Part shown: positions 10,300 through 20,629 of the stretch, one piece after another | How positions within the stretch are numbered: position 1 is the stretch's first letter | Layout: the number at the start of each line of letters is the position of its first letter | From: Atopsyche davidsoni | Taxonomy: Eukaryota > Arthropoda > Insecta > Trichoptera > Hydrobiosidae | Direction of reading: 5' to 3' | NCBI GenBank assembly: GCA_022113835.1 | Contig: JAILWY010000006.1 | Coordinates: 10,152,501-10,216,500 of the forward strand | Length of the DNA: 64,000 nt | Position numbers and translations under genes: made by a program | The notes under the pieces: generated by a model | Told to the model about the DNA's origin: nothing | Seen by the model: the letters and a program-made list of their open reading frames with translations, nothing else | Databases searched by the model: none

Positions 10300-12970
10300 C
10301 AATTCATTCTTAAATATATAAAAATATATATTTATAAATGCAAAAAAAACTCGTGTTATCAAAAAGTACTCTTATAATAAACACTTGTAATTATTTCTAA
10401 CTTCTAAAGTGTAATGTATGTTCAGTTTAAAATGAACGGAACTTTTCATGTCGATAAATCTCATCGCTTTTGTCGTAATGGTGTTCACGTGCCCGCAAGT
10501 TTAAGGTTACAGTATTTTTTTACATCAGTCAGAATGAGACAATCGATAATATGAATTTCCATAGCTCGGTAAAGGGATAGTGGCGTGACCGGTGGCCGGA
10601 GCACAGTGGCTCATTTGGTCAATCTAATGAGACCGAATTATATCTATTATTAGTCCAAAACAAAAAATCGCTTTTCCATGTTCATCAATCGTTAAAATTA
10701 TTTTATTAAAAAGCAACACTAATCTTTAAAAGCATTCGATCCGATTATTAATTGATTTGATCTTCTTTTGCTGCCTGAGATTTTGGGTATCTGGCTTGAC
10801 AAACACCTGCAAAAGGCTATATTAAGTATACATTGCGCATACAAGACTCTCTTATTGGTGACGTGGTCAAGTCGTGGTATTTTAAGTAGTCTCATACATA
10901 TAATTTTGACTAAATAAATTTGTAATACGGCTCACTGTGCGGCACTTCTTCGGCACTCGGAATAATCACGGCACATCGCACGCTCTGGCTGAAAATTGCG
11001 GAAAACGAATAACATTTTAGCAGGTTTCAAGGTGGGCTAAGTGACCTGAACTTCAATTACACCAAATTGCTTATGAAAAGGCGGCAGTAAATTCAATTTG
11101 TTTATTAAATTGTACGAAACAAGAATTCTTAAGAAATATTTTAAGATGGAATATATAAATATTTAAGGCAGTGTATTCAATTTGTTTATAGTATGCAAAC
11201 TAAGTATTCTTTAAAAAAATACACATAAAACATAACCAAAGTTTGACTTACGAGAATCAAACAAATAGGAAATAAAATTATTTTTATTTTCGTTATTGAA
11301 CTACTTGAAGTTTTCGGTGCACAAACATTTTGTTACTCGTGCTGCATCCATCTTCAGAAATTTTGTTTGAGGGTGGTCAAGATTTTGGAAGATGGAAACC
11401 AAATCAATTTATTACAACCTACAAGTCTTCCTAAATATAGAATACCGCATAGATTATGTTAACCTCCAATAAAAGCCGATTTCATAACCTAAGCATTTAT
11501 TCTTGGATCCAAAAATGACTCCTAAATCATTTTTAATTTCATCAAAAGCAGTTTTGACCTTGTTAAAACCATAAAACCCTTGAAACCGAAATAATGCTTC
11601 ATCAATCAGCTCTGCGTCCACACTCCCGTTCCACGATACATTACATTATATATTTGCAAAAAAAAAACCGCACAGATAACCGATTACTCCGTAATTACCC
11701 GCAGTCAGTTTATTATGAACCTGCCCAGGCAGCGGTTCCCAACATTGGGGGCGCAGCCTTGATGCCGAAACAACGCGAACAAAAAAAAAAACGTGGTTAA
11801 TAAATAAATATCATGTGTAATTTTATTTAACTGTGATATAAATTATTTTAAGTCATTTTAAAAAAAATTACTTTGTTTATATTTTGCAATGTAACTCGCA
11901 ACCCAATGTGTTTTTTTTTCTGTTCAGCAATCAAATAAATTATAAAAAATTTCAGTAGATTCTTAAAGTTCATATCGATTCTGATTTTTGTTATTAAAGC
12001 ATATATATATATTTTTATATTTATAGTGCAATAAACGATAATTTGGCTGTCGAGTGGTACACAAGTCGAAAAGAATATGAAAGCCTTAGCGATTGAGGAT
12101 CGAATCCTTTGCCAAATTGGATCGAGAAATGATTAATAGGGGCGCAGGGTCGTTAGTTAACCCTTTCGTGGCGGAGTGGGGCGGATCCACTCCACCGCAA
12201 CTCCTCACACCTTCCATTACCCCAAATTGGGTATAACATCGGAAGAATATTTCAGAATTTTCAGCTACGCTCACTGAATTCCTGCGGAATAATTAAAATT
12301 AATAACACTGAATGAAGAAAATTAGGTGTTTTTTTTTCATATTTAATTCAAGGGCGAATTGTTTGCGCAATTATTAATTAAACGCGGTAAAATTTTAATT
12401 TTCAGTTTCAATGTAAAAGTTTTCCCAGCTGAGAAGAGTTAATTAAAATTTTGGAAAACGTAAGCGGTGTCAGTTTTAATCACTGAGATATTATAATTAA
12501 ATAAAGCTGTCTTAAATATCGCGTAGAATTTTAGCAAAATTATAAACGTTTTAATTTAATTACGAAATTTTAAATGAACTCACGTTTGACAAGAAATCAA
12601 TCTCCCATCGTCGGGATTAAATTCCGGAAGCCTTTACTTTATTTTTCTCACCGTAGAATCTTTGACAGGTAAGTTACTTCAAAAGTTGTTTTAATAAAAT
12701 AAACTATTAAAAAATTATATATTCCGAAATTGATATGTTTAAAAAAGTAGTGTGCACTTCGTATAAGCAATAGATCAATCAACTATCGCAAATTACTTTT
12801 TACTGTTATTTAGAATAAAATAGATTTGATAGTAATTATATGCATATTGTTCTACGTTTTTGTTAACTCTGACTTTATATCCAATCTATATAATGTTATC
12901 TTTTCTAAAGATGCCTATGATACAAATTGGGTTTGACTTTAAAAAAATGGATCCTTCTTACTTTAATCTT
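10300..12970. other. Intergenic DNA with decayed repeats
   Basis: It contains a degraded family C hairpin at 11304-11358, a possible lone hAT end at about 11727 (CAGCGGTTCCCAAC), and a GC-richer patch at 12090-12240. A donor-like GACAG|GTAAGT at 12665-12672 follows a CTCACCGTAG acceptor by only 12 bases. No gene is supported. Confidence 0.4.
11304..11358 (-). repeat. Degraded hammerhead-like hairpin (family C)
   Basis: The minus strand has CTGAAGATGG, a bulged stem pairing GGATGCA with TGCACC, and then CCGAAAACTTC. The 3' core departs from GAAACGTC, so it is probably inactive. Confidence 0.35.
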
Positions 12971-12971
12971 G

Positions 12972-13245
12972 TTGAGGGACAAGGCATTTGAATGGTGAAG
13001 ATCCATTATTTTAATGATAAAAGTACGTTTGTATTTTGTTTTCACTTTGAGTTAATTAAATTTTTTGCATTACTAGTTTCGACCAAATAGACTAGGTCAT
13101 CATCAGATGCATAACTAAACGGCATTATGGATCAACGGCCAAACTAGACCTAGTCTAGTTGGTCGAAACTAGTAATGCAAAAAAATTAATAAACTCAAAG
13201 TGAAGACAAAATACAAAGGTACTTTTATCATTATAACTTCTTACT
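12972..13245 (-). mobile_element. Penelope-like family A copy, palindromic, with hammerhead
   Basis: The order is mirrored relative to the copy at 3.4 kb. The family end segment (CTTGTTGAGGGACAAGGC and on) is at about 12972-13008, followed by two inverted arms (about 13014-13113 and 13150-13240). The left arm has a full hammerhead on the minus strand. The right arm kept GGTCGAAACTAGTAATGC but lost CTGATGA, the reverse of the damage seen at 3.4 kb. Confidence 0.65.
13066..13111 (-). ncRNA. Type I hammerhead ribozyme motif (family A)
   Basis: Read on the minus strand: stem I TGCAT/ATGCA, core CTGATGA (13106-13100), stem II TGACC/GGTC, GAAA (13080-13077), stem III CTAG (13076-13073), and cleavage triplet GTA instead of GTC. 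The A at the cleavage position is allowed. All core bases are intact. Confidence 0.7.
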
Positions 13246-13376
13246 TTAAAAAAAAATTGTGTACCTATTTAATTTTATAATCATAATTATAAGTACTATC
13301 GATTTTTAGAGGTATACGTCAAAACGAATCTCTTCCTGTTTAAAAAAAATGCAACCCCCATGATCTACCTTAACAC

Positions 13377-13409
13377 ACCTGAGCTGAACCTGAGCTAAAC
13401 CTGAGCTCA
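13377..13409 (+). repeat. 11-bp tandem repeat, three units
   Basis: Three consecutive copies of ACCTGAGCT plus two variable bases. Confidence 0.7.
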
Positions 13410-13975
13410 CTTAGATGATTGATAAGGCTTTGGATAAGCTACCCCAAACATAATGAGCCCCATCCACCCACCCCGCCCGCCCAGTGCTGCAGCAATATAA
13501 TCAGTTAAGTGCGCGTCACTTAATCTCCCACCAGGCACTGGGCCAGGGGTTATTGGGCACCAAATGCGAAACAACCATATTAATTTATTTGAAAGAATAG
13601 TGCAGAATATCCAAAAAAAATCCTAATATACAAGGTCTTAAATTTTTTGTGATTTTTTTATATAGACCTTTCAACCTTTAACCACGAATATCCTATTTTT
13701 TATACTGGCAAAAAAGCTTTTAAATAATATATTTTTGTACTATTTTTTTATACTTCTATATTGAAAGGTAAGCAACACGTTTGTATTTACCTGTACAGAA
13801 TTTTACATCTTTTATTTATCTACATAACTATATACTAGCTTGAAAGAACTGTGCCGCATTCAAAACCACTCTACGCTTATAAAAGGTGAGTAAAAAATAT
13901 TTTTTTATTAGATAATAAGAATATTATCATGATAAAAGTAACTTTGTATTTTGTCTTCACATTGAGTTTATTTAA

Positions 13976-14015
13976 ATAGTTTCGACCCGATACACTGGGT
14001 CATCATCAGATGCCT
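13976..14015 (-). ncRNA. Truncated hammerhead motif (family A)
   Basis: The minus strand keeps GGCAT, CTGATGATGACCC, CGGGTC and GAAACTA, but the GTCATGC that would supply the cleavage site and stem I is deleted. It is presumably inactive. Confidence 0.5.
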
Positions 14016-14156
14016 AACTTAACTAGCAAAATATAGAAATAACATATGCTTAAGTACTACTAACAGGATACTGGTAACAATAAAAAAATTGACAAAATTA
14101 GATGAGGGTTATACAATTAGTTAAGTTTGTGGACCAAATTTTTTTTTGTGTTTATC

Positions 14157-14195
14157 AAAAATAATAATAATAATAATAATAGTAATAATAATAAA
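14157..14195 (+). repeat. (AAT)n microsatellite
   Basis: An interrupted AAT run inside the Penelope-like copy, downstream of the coding remnant on its strand. Confidence 0.8.
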
Positions 14196-14211
14196 AGAAA
14201 ATAAATTATAG

Positions 14212-14368
14212 TGGAAACATGTTTAATAAAGGTGATGAGGACGAGAAAACAATATTATTAATTAATGTGTTATCATTTAAGTTAGATTGTTTACGAATCT
14301 CTAATATTTCTAGATTATTAAGTGTTACACCTCTCTGTGTGCATCTATGTAAAATTTCAAAACCATGT
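14212..14368 (-). pseudogene. Penelope-like element protein, C-terminal remnant (GIY-YIG endonuclease end)
   Basis: The minus strand reads about 52 open codons ending in TAA at 14212. It includes LNNLEILEIRKQSN, then LNDNTLINNIVF, then SPLLNMFPL. Penelope-like proteins carry a reverse transcriptase followed by a GIY-YIG endonuclease. Near the end of that domain the pattern K/R-G-x-x-LN-x-LE-x-LEI followed by LN...PLL is typical, and this matches it. The catalytic GIY and YIG residues are upstream and absent. The hammerhead-bearing repeat lies just downstream on the same strand, as expected for a pseudo-LTR. The family identity is an inference from this short pattern. Confidence 0.5.
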
Positions 14369-14499
14369 GAAGACAAAATACAAAGTTACTTTTATCATTA
14401 TAATAATGGATCTTCACGAATCAAATGCCTTGTCCCTCGACAAGATCAACAAGAGATATTAATAAAACAGGATACAATCTGTTTTATAGATAGGACAGT

Positions 14500-14790
14500 G
14501 GCGGAGATTAGATCCTCTCTTCGGCGGGGGTTAGGTTAGGTTACCCCATCTCCCCGGGTTTTCCAATCTCCGATAGATGCTTCCGTTGACAAGCTCCCCG
14601 CCTGTCCTCGGCAGGACTCTCGGTCCGTAATTTATGACGTTTGTGGGAGGATAAGGATGCGGCGGGAGGCTCCGGTATCTGGAGCATTTTTACACCCCGA
14701 CCCCACCCCCATGGGCCACCCCATGACCTGGTAAACTCTCGCTACCGGGTCACGAGAGCTCGGATACCTGAGAAGGGACGATGTACTCGG
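14500..14790. other. GC-rich block, probably transposon-derived
   Basis: This island starts with CAGTGGCGGAGATTAG, has two TTAGG units (about 14529-14540), and runs through CCCCATCTCCCCGGG and other C-rich stretches. It abuts the Penelope-like copy. The ends are unclear and no frame is convincing. Confidence 0.3.
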
Positions 14791-14799
14791 AAAAAATAC

Positions 14800-16620
14800 T
14801 CATTTTTGTATTATTTTTAATATTTACATAAATCTGTCTAACTTTCAACACTCTGCGTTTATTGAGAAATTCAATCGATTAACAATATTGTAATATTTAT
14901 TTGAAAAGTTGAGTCGAGTTTATTGTATGGAAATTTCGTTTCGGTGAATATTAATTTCTGCTGAAATCCGAAATACGAGAAGTTTGATTCATTAAATACT
15001 GTGAATGAGCTACAAAGCCGTACTAAAAGTTTTATTCAAACACTGTTACGCGTACAGAACTGTCATATTTATAATAACTTTTTGATAAATTCGTTTAAAG
15101 AGGAACAGGCTCTTAAAAGCATTTATAAATTATTTGAAAAATTAAACTTGTTTTTGTAAAATTAAACACGCTTGAGACTGTGTTGAAATCATAATCATTA
15201 TCATAAACATAATCGATAGGTATTATTATTATCATCAAAATCTGACTAGTTGACAAAATTTCCATTATCTTTATTCCATTATCATGATATTAATTACTAA
15301 CAATAATCAAGATCTTATAATAGTAATAATATAATACGATTTTTGCTCACTATCATATTTATTCTTAACCGTATTTAAAAATCAAAAGTGCTTGTTTATC
15401 TAGCAAGACTTATTGTCATTTCTAAGAAAAAAACAGTTATTTTCATTGTAATAAAAGTAATCATTATCACTAAAAAAAGGAAACATTTTGATTGATTACA
15501 ATAAAAATGTTATTGAGATCATATCACAGACAAATATCATAATCTGTCACAATCATCATTGATTGATAGAGCAAAACATTACATGTACTCACTCTTCCCT
15601 TCAGCAAGAAGGTCTCCTTCTGAAACGCCCCTGTCATGTATCCCATTCGACATTATGAGAAGCTCTCTATCACACTGGACTGAATAAATCCTGGGTTTCG
15701 AGAAACTATTAATATCATCTTCAGAATTCCCAAAGCTCAAGGTCCTTTCTCACCTTGAAAGTGCCCAGGGTAGAAAGCTTTTAAGAAATGTCCCGAAAGG
15801 GTTGCAACGTTGCGAAAAATAGTACTTTGAATTATTAAAAAAAAGTTCAACCGTGACGAAAAGAAATAATTGCCTGTAGAAAATAACATATAAAAAATAT
15901 GTAGAACAACATTCATCAAAATGAATCGATGTTAAATAAAATATATCGTATTTTTAAATATAATTGTGCCTCGTAATATTAATCGTTCTAATTAATTTTC
16001 CTAACCATTATCATGACATTTTAGTAAAATGTATTTTCCTTATCTGCATTCTTCCTGAAATATTTCACATGCCACGAAGTGGACCGACCCCCTATCAGCG
16101 TCATTAATTCTCTTCCAAAAATCATTAGACCATCGTCCCATATCCGTTTCCGTACCTTACCTGAAGCAGGTGGGCATTAACTTATGTTTATCACTTCAAT
16201 CCGATTACGGATATTTACAGTTACCACTACTTAAATAAATATTATTTAAAAATACATTGAAGATAAATATGAGATACAAAGATAAAAATAAACACCTGTT
16301 ATCAGTAATAAAGTGTAAAGGAAAATCAATATTTATTTAAGGACTCGTTAAACTTTTTATGGTGTACCTTTTTACATACCGATTACAGAATAAATATGAG
16401 GGTTTGTTTTAATAAAAAAATCGTGATTATTTTGATGCATTTAGTAAGATTTTTTTATTAAATGCTTTCAATCCACTTAATGTTATTTATGCCTTAAAGA
16501 AAGCCGGGACTATTTCATATGAATTAAATCGGTTAGTCGTGAATATAAATATGCTATAAGTTAAAAAACATAAAGAATTTTCTATTTTCTTTCTACCAAT
16601 ATTATCTCGACTTGTCTTTG
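14800..16620. other. AT-rich intergenic DNA
   Basis: Cryptic ATC/ATT-rich simple sequence occupies about 15180-15560. Otherwise nothing was recognised. Confidence 0.5.
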
Positions 16621-16623
16621 AAA

Positions 16624-16851
16624 ATGTTTCATTTTCGTCGTCAATACAAATTTTATACAAGAAAAGGAAAAATATTTTCTAAGAAAAGAGATTTAACAAG
16701 GCGGCACGTGCGAGGGGAGGGCACCCCAAGCCGCGCCACGATGTTTGGGAGCCGCTGGCGCAGGTGCTCGGAATCCGTAGACAAAAGACTCAGGACTAAT
16801 TTTGAAATCGCTGAGAGTCCCCCGGAATATATAAACAAAGAGCGAATTTAA
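16624..16851 (+). CDS. Possible small ORF, 75 residues, unknown
   Basis: The frame opens at ATG 16624 (AAAATGT context) and closes at TAA 16851. The product is Lys/Arg-rich in its first half (YTRKGKIFSKKRDLTRR) and has a GC-rich middle. No domain is recognised. It may be chance in a locally GC-rich patch. Confidence 0.15.
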   Translation: MFHFRRQYKFYTRKGKIFSKKRDLTRRHVRGEGTPSRATMFGSRWRRCSESVDKRLRTNFEIAESPPEYINKERI

Positions 16852-17059
16852 TTAATTTGAGAATTTTTTGGATACTTATAAAAAAAAAATTTGAATCACT
16901 CAATTATAAATTCGTGATCATATGAAATCGTAAAATGGTGATACAAATTAAAAACGAGATCATAAAAAAAATATTAACACTTTTTAAAATTAACTACATT
17001 TTATACCAACCATACAATTCTTCCATTCAACCATGAAATTTCATCACTTTGGTATTTGC

Positions 17060-17108
17060 CATTCAGCCAGGCTAAACATAATTGGATTACCACTGAGCTA
17101 AAAAGCCA
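17060..17108 (-). repeat. tRNA-like 5' half (SINE or tRNA relic)
   Basis: The minus strand begins GGCTTTTTAGCTCAGTGG, which holds a canonical A box (TAGCTCAGTGG), then diverges. No matching B box or acceptor 3' strand follows at the right distance, so it is a fragment. Confidence 0.4.
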
Positions 17109-17676
17109 ATCAGCGCGTTATTTTTTATCGATTTAAAAAAAAACACAATTGATTGCGTTTTTGCCCTATTTCACAGCAAATTAAACAGGTATCTTAAAAC
17201 AACATTGATTTTTTTAATTAATTGATGCATACTTGCCGTGGTCGGCTTGGCTCACAACATACTGCACGGGCAATAAATTTGCTTGCATTCCTAATTAGTT
17301 TGTAATAAACTACTAACAGTAGTACACGAAAGTGTTTAATAACTTCTTAATAAAACAATATTAGCTTTTAAGTAAAGCATTCAACGGCATTTAGACACGA
17401 GTCCCGACTACAAAGTAATAAATATTTATTAAAAAAATATGTACTTGCAATATCAACGAATGAACTTACAAATCATGTATGTATGTAATATGTATGGCTT
17501 TCAAGAACATATCAATTGATCAATTACATATTAATCAATATAATCTCCTCGACCTACTAGTCTATCAAAGCCCTTGAAGAGCGCTTACAAATAAAAATTA
17601 TTATAACTCCTAGTCACTCATACTTTTACATTTTATTTCTCAAATGTGTAGTCCCTGGAGGAGATCGATAAACGAT

Positions 17677-18048
17677 TTAATCAACCGGCCAAAGTGATTC
17701 AGTTGTACTGCTAATAAACCCGTCCGATCGATTCAGTCTTTGTGTCGAAGTCCCGACGCCACACACGGAGAGGACACTCGGCTGAAGAGAATGGACGTCG
17801 TCTGGGAATGTGAAGATAATAAATAAATAAAAAAACAAAGCAATCGTTCCACGCCACTGGCCCGAGCTCTCCTCGCGGCTGTCTTCCACAGCCTCGCCTC
17901 CCAACGTCTTAATTAATGCCGCTTTGTGTTCCTCCTGCGAGACAGACAAAGGCCCACTCCAATTACTCTGATAGACGTGCTTTACAACGCAGTAGCGGCC
18001 AATCAGGGAGACAACAATATTTTTCATAAAATATTTATACTTATTCAA
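17677..18048 (-). other. Open, GC-richer block without recognised coding identity
   Basis: A 123-codon minus-strand frame is open, but its first and last parts are hydrophobic and AT-rich. Only the middle (KAALIKTLGGEAVEDSREES) looks protein-like. No splice signals of quality frame it. Confidence 0.2.
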
Positions 18049-18067
18049 ATATTAAAAGTATTTAACG

Positions 18068-18416
18068 TCTGATATGCTCTCCCCGCACTTTCTATTCTGT
18101 ACCCTGAGCGTGTGTAAAGAAGTAGTGGACTTGGAATTATTGTGAAGGGATGTGCTCTGGAAGTACCGTGTCGAGATGAGGGGATTCTTGCTATTGTGTC
18201 TGTAGTCTGCTGCATGAGGAGTATCAGATCTGATTATATAATAATGCTATTAGGCACCAGCAATACGCAAACGTTTCCTTCCAATATATAATGCAGGACC
18301 CACTACACTATTTTCCCCTTAGAAAACCATGAACACTGGATCAGCATGAGTATATGCTCAGTGAAATGGTCGCCAACCTCCTGTGAAGAGAGGCACTCGA
18401 TGAAGAATGTATTTTA
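18068..18416 (+). mobile_element. Dispersed repeat family D, longest copy
   Basis: The copy shares long blocks with 51364-51668, such as AGTAGTGGACTTGGAAT and GATGTGCTCTGGAAGTAC, and the right-hand end GTCGCCAACCTCCT...GATGAAGAA with 45003-45097 and 61576-61692. Copies share the right end but start at different points, as expected for 5'-truncated non-LTR retrotransposon or SINE copies. All four lie on the plus strand. The class is not proven. Confidence 0.55.
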
Positions 18417-18419
18417 TAA

Positions 18420-19670
18420 ATATTCAGTTTACTTTAGATATTTACATATATTCGTTGATTTTTGGAAGTCTGATTTTAATTTATATAATTTGACTTCGGT
18501 ACTTAATTTCCTGAAGGTAGCTTCAGAATCAAAACCAAAACGTGATAAAAATAAACATAGTTAAATAATCGCCAAAGCCTACGAATATCAACTCGAAACC
18601 TTCACAAATGTAAAGATATCTTAGATATATCAAACCGGGTATATAATATAATATATATATTATTGTCAAAGTGAAAATGGAAGTATGAAAGTGGAGCAAA
18701 TGGAAAATCCGATAATTATTACTAAAACGAGGAGCACCACAAATAACGAGTCACTTGAATGCCTGCTAAGGACTATACACTGTGTTCAACGACTGATGGT
18801 CTCATCACCTGAAATAGGGTTACTTTATATAAGAGTAGACACAATAATATTTGTCTTTTTTACTATTTATACATAAGCTAATTGTTCTACAAAAATTAAG
18901 TCTTTTCATTTAAATTATTGCTATGTAATAATATACATTTTTGGAATAAGTATAGTTCCAATTATTAAATAAATCATTTTTTTTTCTTTGAATACAGTAT
19001 GGCGAGGCCTTTTCGTTCAAATGAGCCATATTTGCTCCCTGGTTCACTTTTTTTTAATTGTAAAGTATAGCACCCTGTATTGAATACAGGAATGGTTGAG
19101 AAGGTGCTCAGCAGGCTTGGGCACTCGGTTACTCCGGAGAGCACTATGGAACTACATTAAACTTCACAGCTCCGTTAAGGCAAATAAAATCTCAAATTTA
19201 TTATTCGATTATACGCCAATTCCGAAAGTGAGGCACTTGAGTGAGTCCCGTCTCAATGCTTTAAGCAAAAGAGAAAAATAGCAATTTGGCCACTTTTAGT
19301 TTTAATTGGATGGAAAAAAATTATTTGGTTTACGTAAACTTTACCATTGTTTGTATATTAATGTATCCCATACATAATGAACTCAAGAATCAAAATATGC
19401 GACATCTAAGGTGATTATTATAGTGCATAATGTTTAATCGTAACATATGATTGTTTATAAATGTGTTGTAAAATATTTTAAAGGTATTTTGAATTTCTAT
19501 CCGCGATGGGCTTGTAATTTTTTTTAATGACTTTTAATATTATTTTTAGCATTAATAAAATATAATTTACAAAAAGCTTCCCTGGTCGCTGAAATACTTT
19601 AGTTTTTCAGTATGTTGGATTAAAAAGTTTATTTATTTGAACTTCTGTATTTTAATATGGGAGCTGCGGG
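18420..19670. other. AT-rich intergenic DNA
   Basis: Short open frames of 60-70 codons at 18685 and 19096 are not persuasive. A CACCCTGTAT motif at 19072 resembles a mariner end. Confidence 0.4.
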
Positions 19671-19683
19671 ATTACTGCCGCAT

Positions 19684-19960
19684 AAAACCACCCAGTATAT
19701 ATGCAGTAAAGGTGAGGAATAGTTTCGCTTTATCGGCGAGTTAGTCGCTTGACGCGCCGCAAAAGTATATTAGACGAGGACACTCCGCCGGGCTCCCTAG
19801 GGGAAACCACCCAGTATAGTCAAACCATCATAAACACACGATATACCTCCCTACACATTCATTATTTTTTTATATTTTGTGGAGTGGATTAAAAAAATTG
19901 AGGAAAATTAAACGCAACGAGTTGCTCACTTGATGTGCCGCAAGAGCATATTGAACGAGT
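19684..19960 (+). repeat. Region of internal direct repeats
   Basis: AAACCACCCAGTATA occurs at about 19685 and 19804. A block of about 41 bases (GAGTTAGTCGCTTGACGCGCC and on) at 19738-19779 recurs in diverged form at 19919-19959. It looks like a decayed transposon. Confidence 0.45.
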
Positions 19961-20531
19961 CAGAGAACCGCCAACTAAAACCACTCTAATATTTTAAATA
20001 TTTTCTTTAATCTATGAAATCCCATATAATACAACTAATACATATAACACAGATTATAAAATATGCTAATAGTGGTTTTTTTAGCCGTGAAAACTTATTC
20101 CTTAATAGTTTGACAGAGCCCACAAAAATGAGCAGTCTCCTTGCTATTTGTATATTAATTTTTCTTGTTTTAATATATGGTATCATAAAAAGCTTATAAT
20201 TATCTATAACAAATATTTTATACCATAAAAAAACTGTTTGTAGACTACTTATCAGTCCAACTACACAAGTGTCGCACAGTCAGCTGTTACAACATCGGGT
20301 AATGGCAGCCGCGGTGTTTACAGTTCTGTATAAAAAAACACAGCGTGTCAATAAATGATCAACTGAATCTATAAATGTGTTTTCCAACCTGTGACGTCAC
20401 ATTGGAATTATGTTCAGTTATTTAATCAAATATGTTCAGCCGCATAATCACATCGAGTAAACCTATGGGAAAAATAAGACACAAAACACGAAATAGATTT
20501 GTTCAGTTACTTGCATGTTATTTTAAAAATC

Positions 20532-20625
20532 CTTACTCAGTTTGATAATGCCAACGTGAAATTTTGGCGAAACCGGTCACCAATAAAAATTAACATGTGG
20601 AAAAATCACTCAAGTATTTTATTAT
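20532..20625 (+). mobile_element. Family B hairpin-type repeat, half copy
   Basis: It contains CAGTTTGATAATGCC, GGCGAAACCGGTCACCAATA and TTAACATGTGGAAAAATCAC, shared with the palindromic copy at 54752-54957 and a shorter piece at 34287. The GAAA-CCGG-TC layout resembles a hammerhead 3' half with a self-complementary CCGG stem III, but the 5' core reads TTGATAA instead of CTGATGA. Confidence 0.5.
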
Positions 20626-20629
20626 AAAT

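Larger units (their letters stand above)
13923..14450 (-). mobile_element. Penelope-like family A copy with coding remnant
   Basis: Inverted terminal blocks ATGATAAAAGTAACTTTG lie at about 13929 (plus) and about 14398 (minus). Inside, from the left, are a truncated hammerhead arm (13976-14015, minus), an AAT microsatellite (about 14157-14195) and a minus-strand coding remnant (14212-14368). On the right is the family end segment at 14412-14446. The layout shows that the ribozyme repeat, the coding remnant and the shared end segment belong to one element. Confidence 0.6.

Noticed and set aside
14219..14539. Plus-strand frame of 106 codons
   Set aside because: It is antisense to the Penelope-like coding remnant and crosses the element end into a GC-rich block, so it is a shadow.
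14528..14541. TTAGG repeats as interstitial telomere
   Set aside because: Only two units are present; similar pairs occur by chance (for example near 6537).
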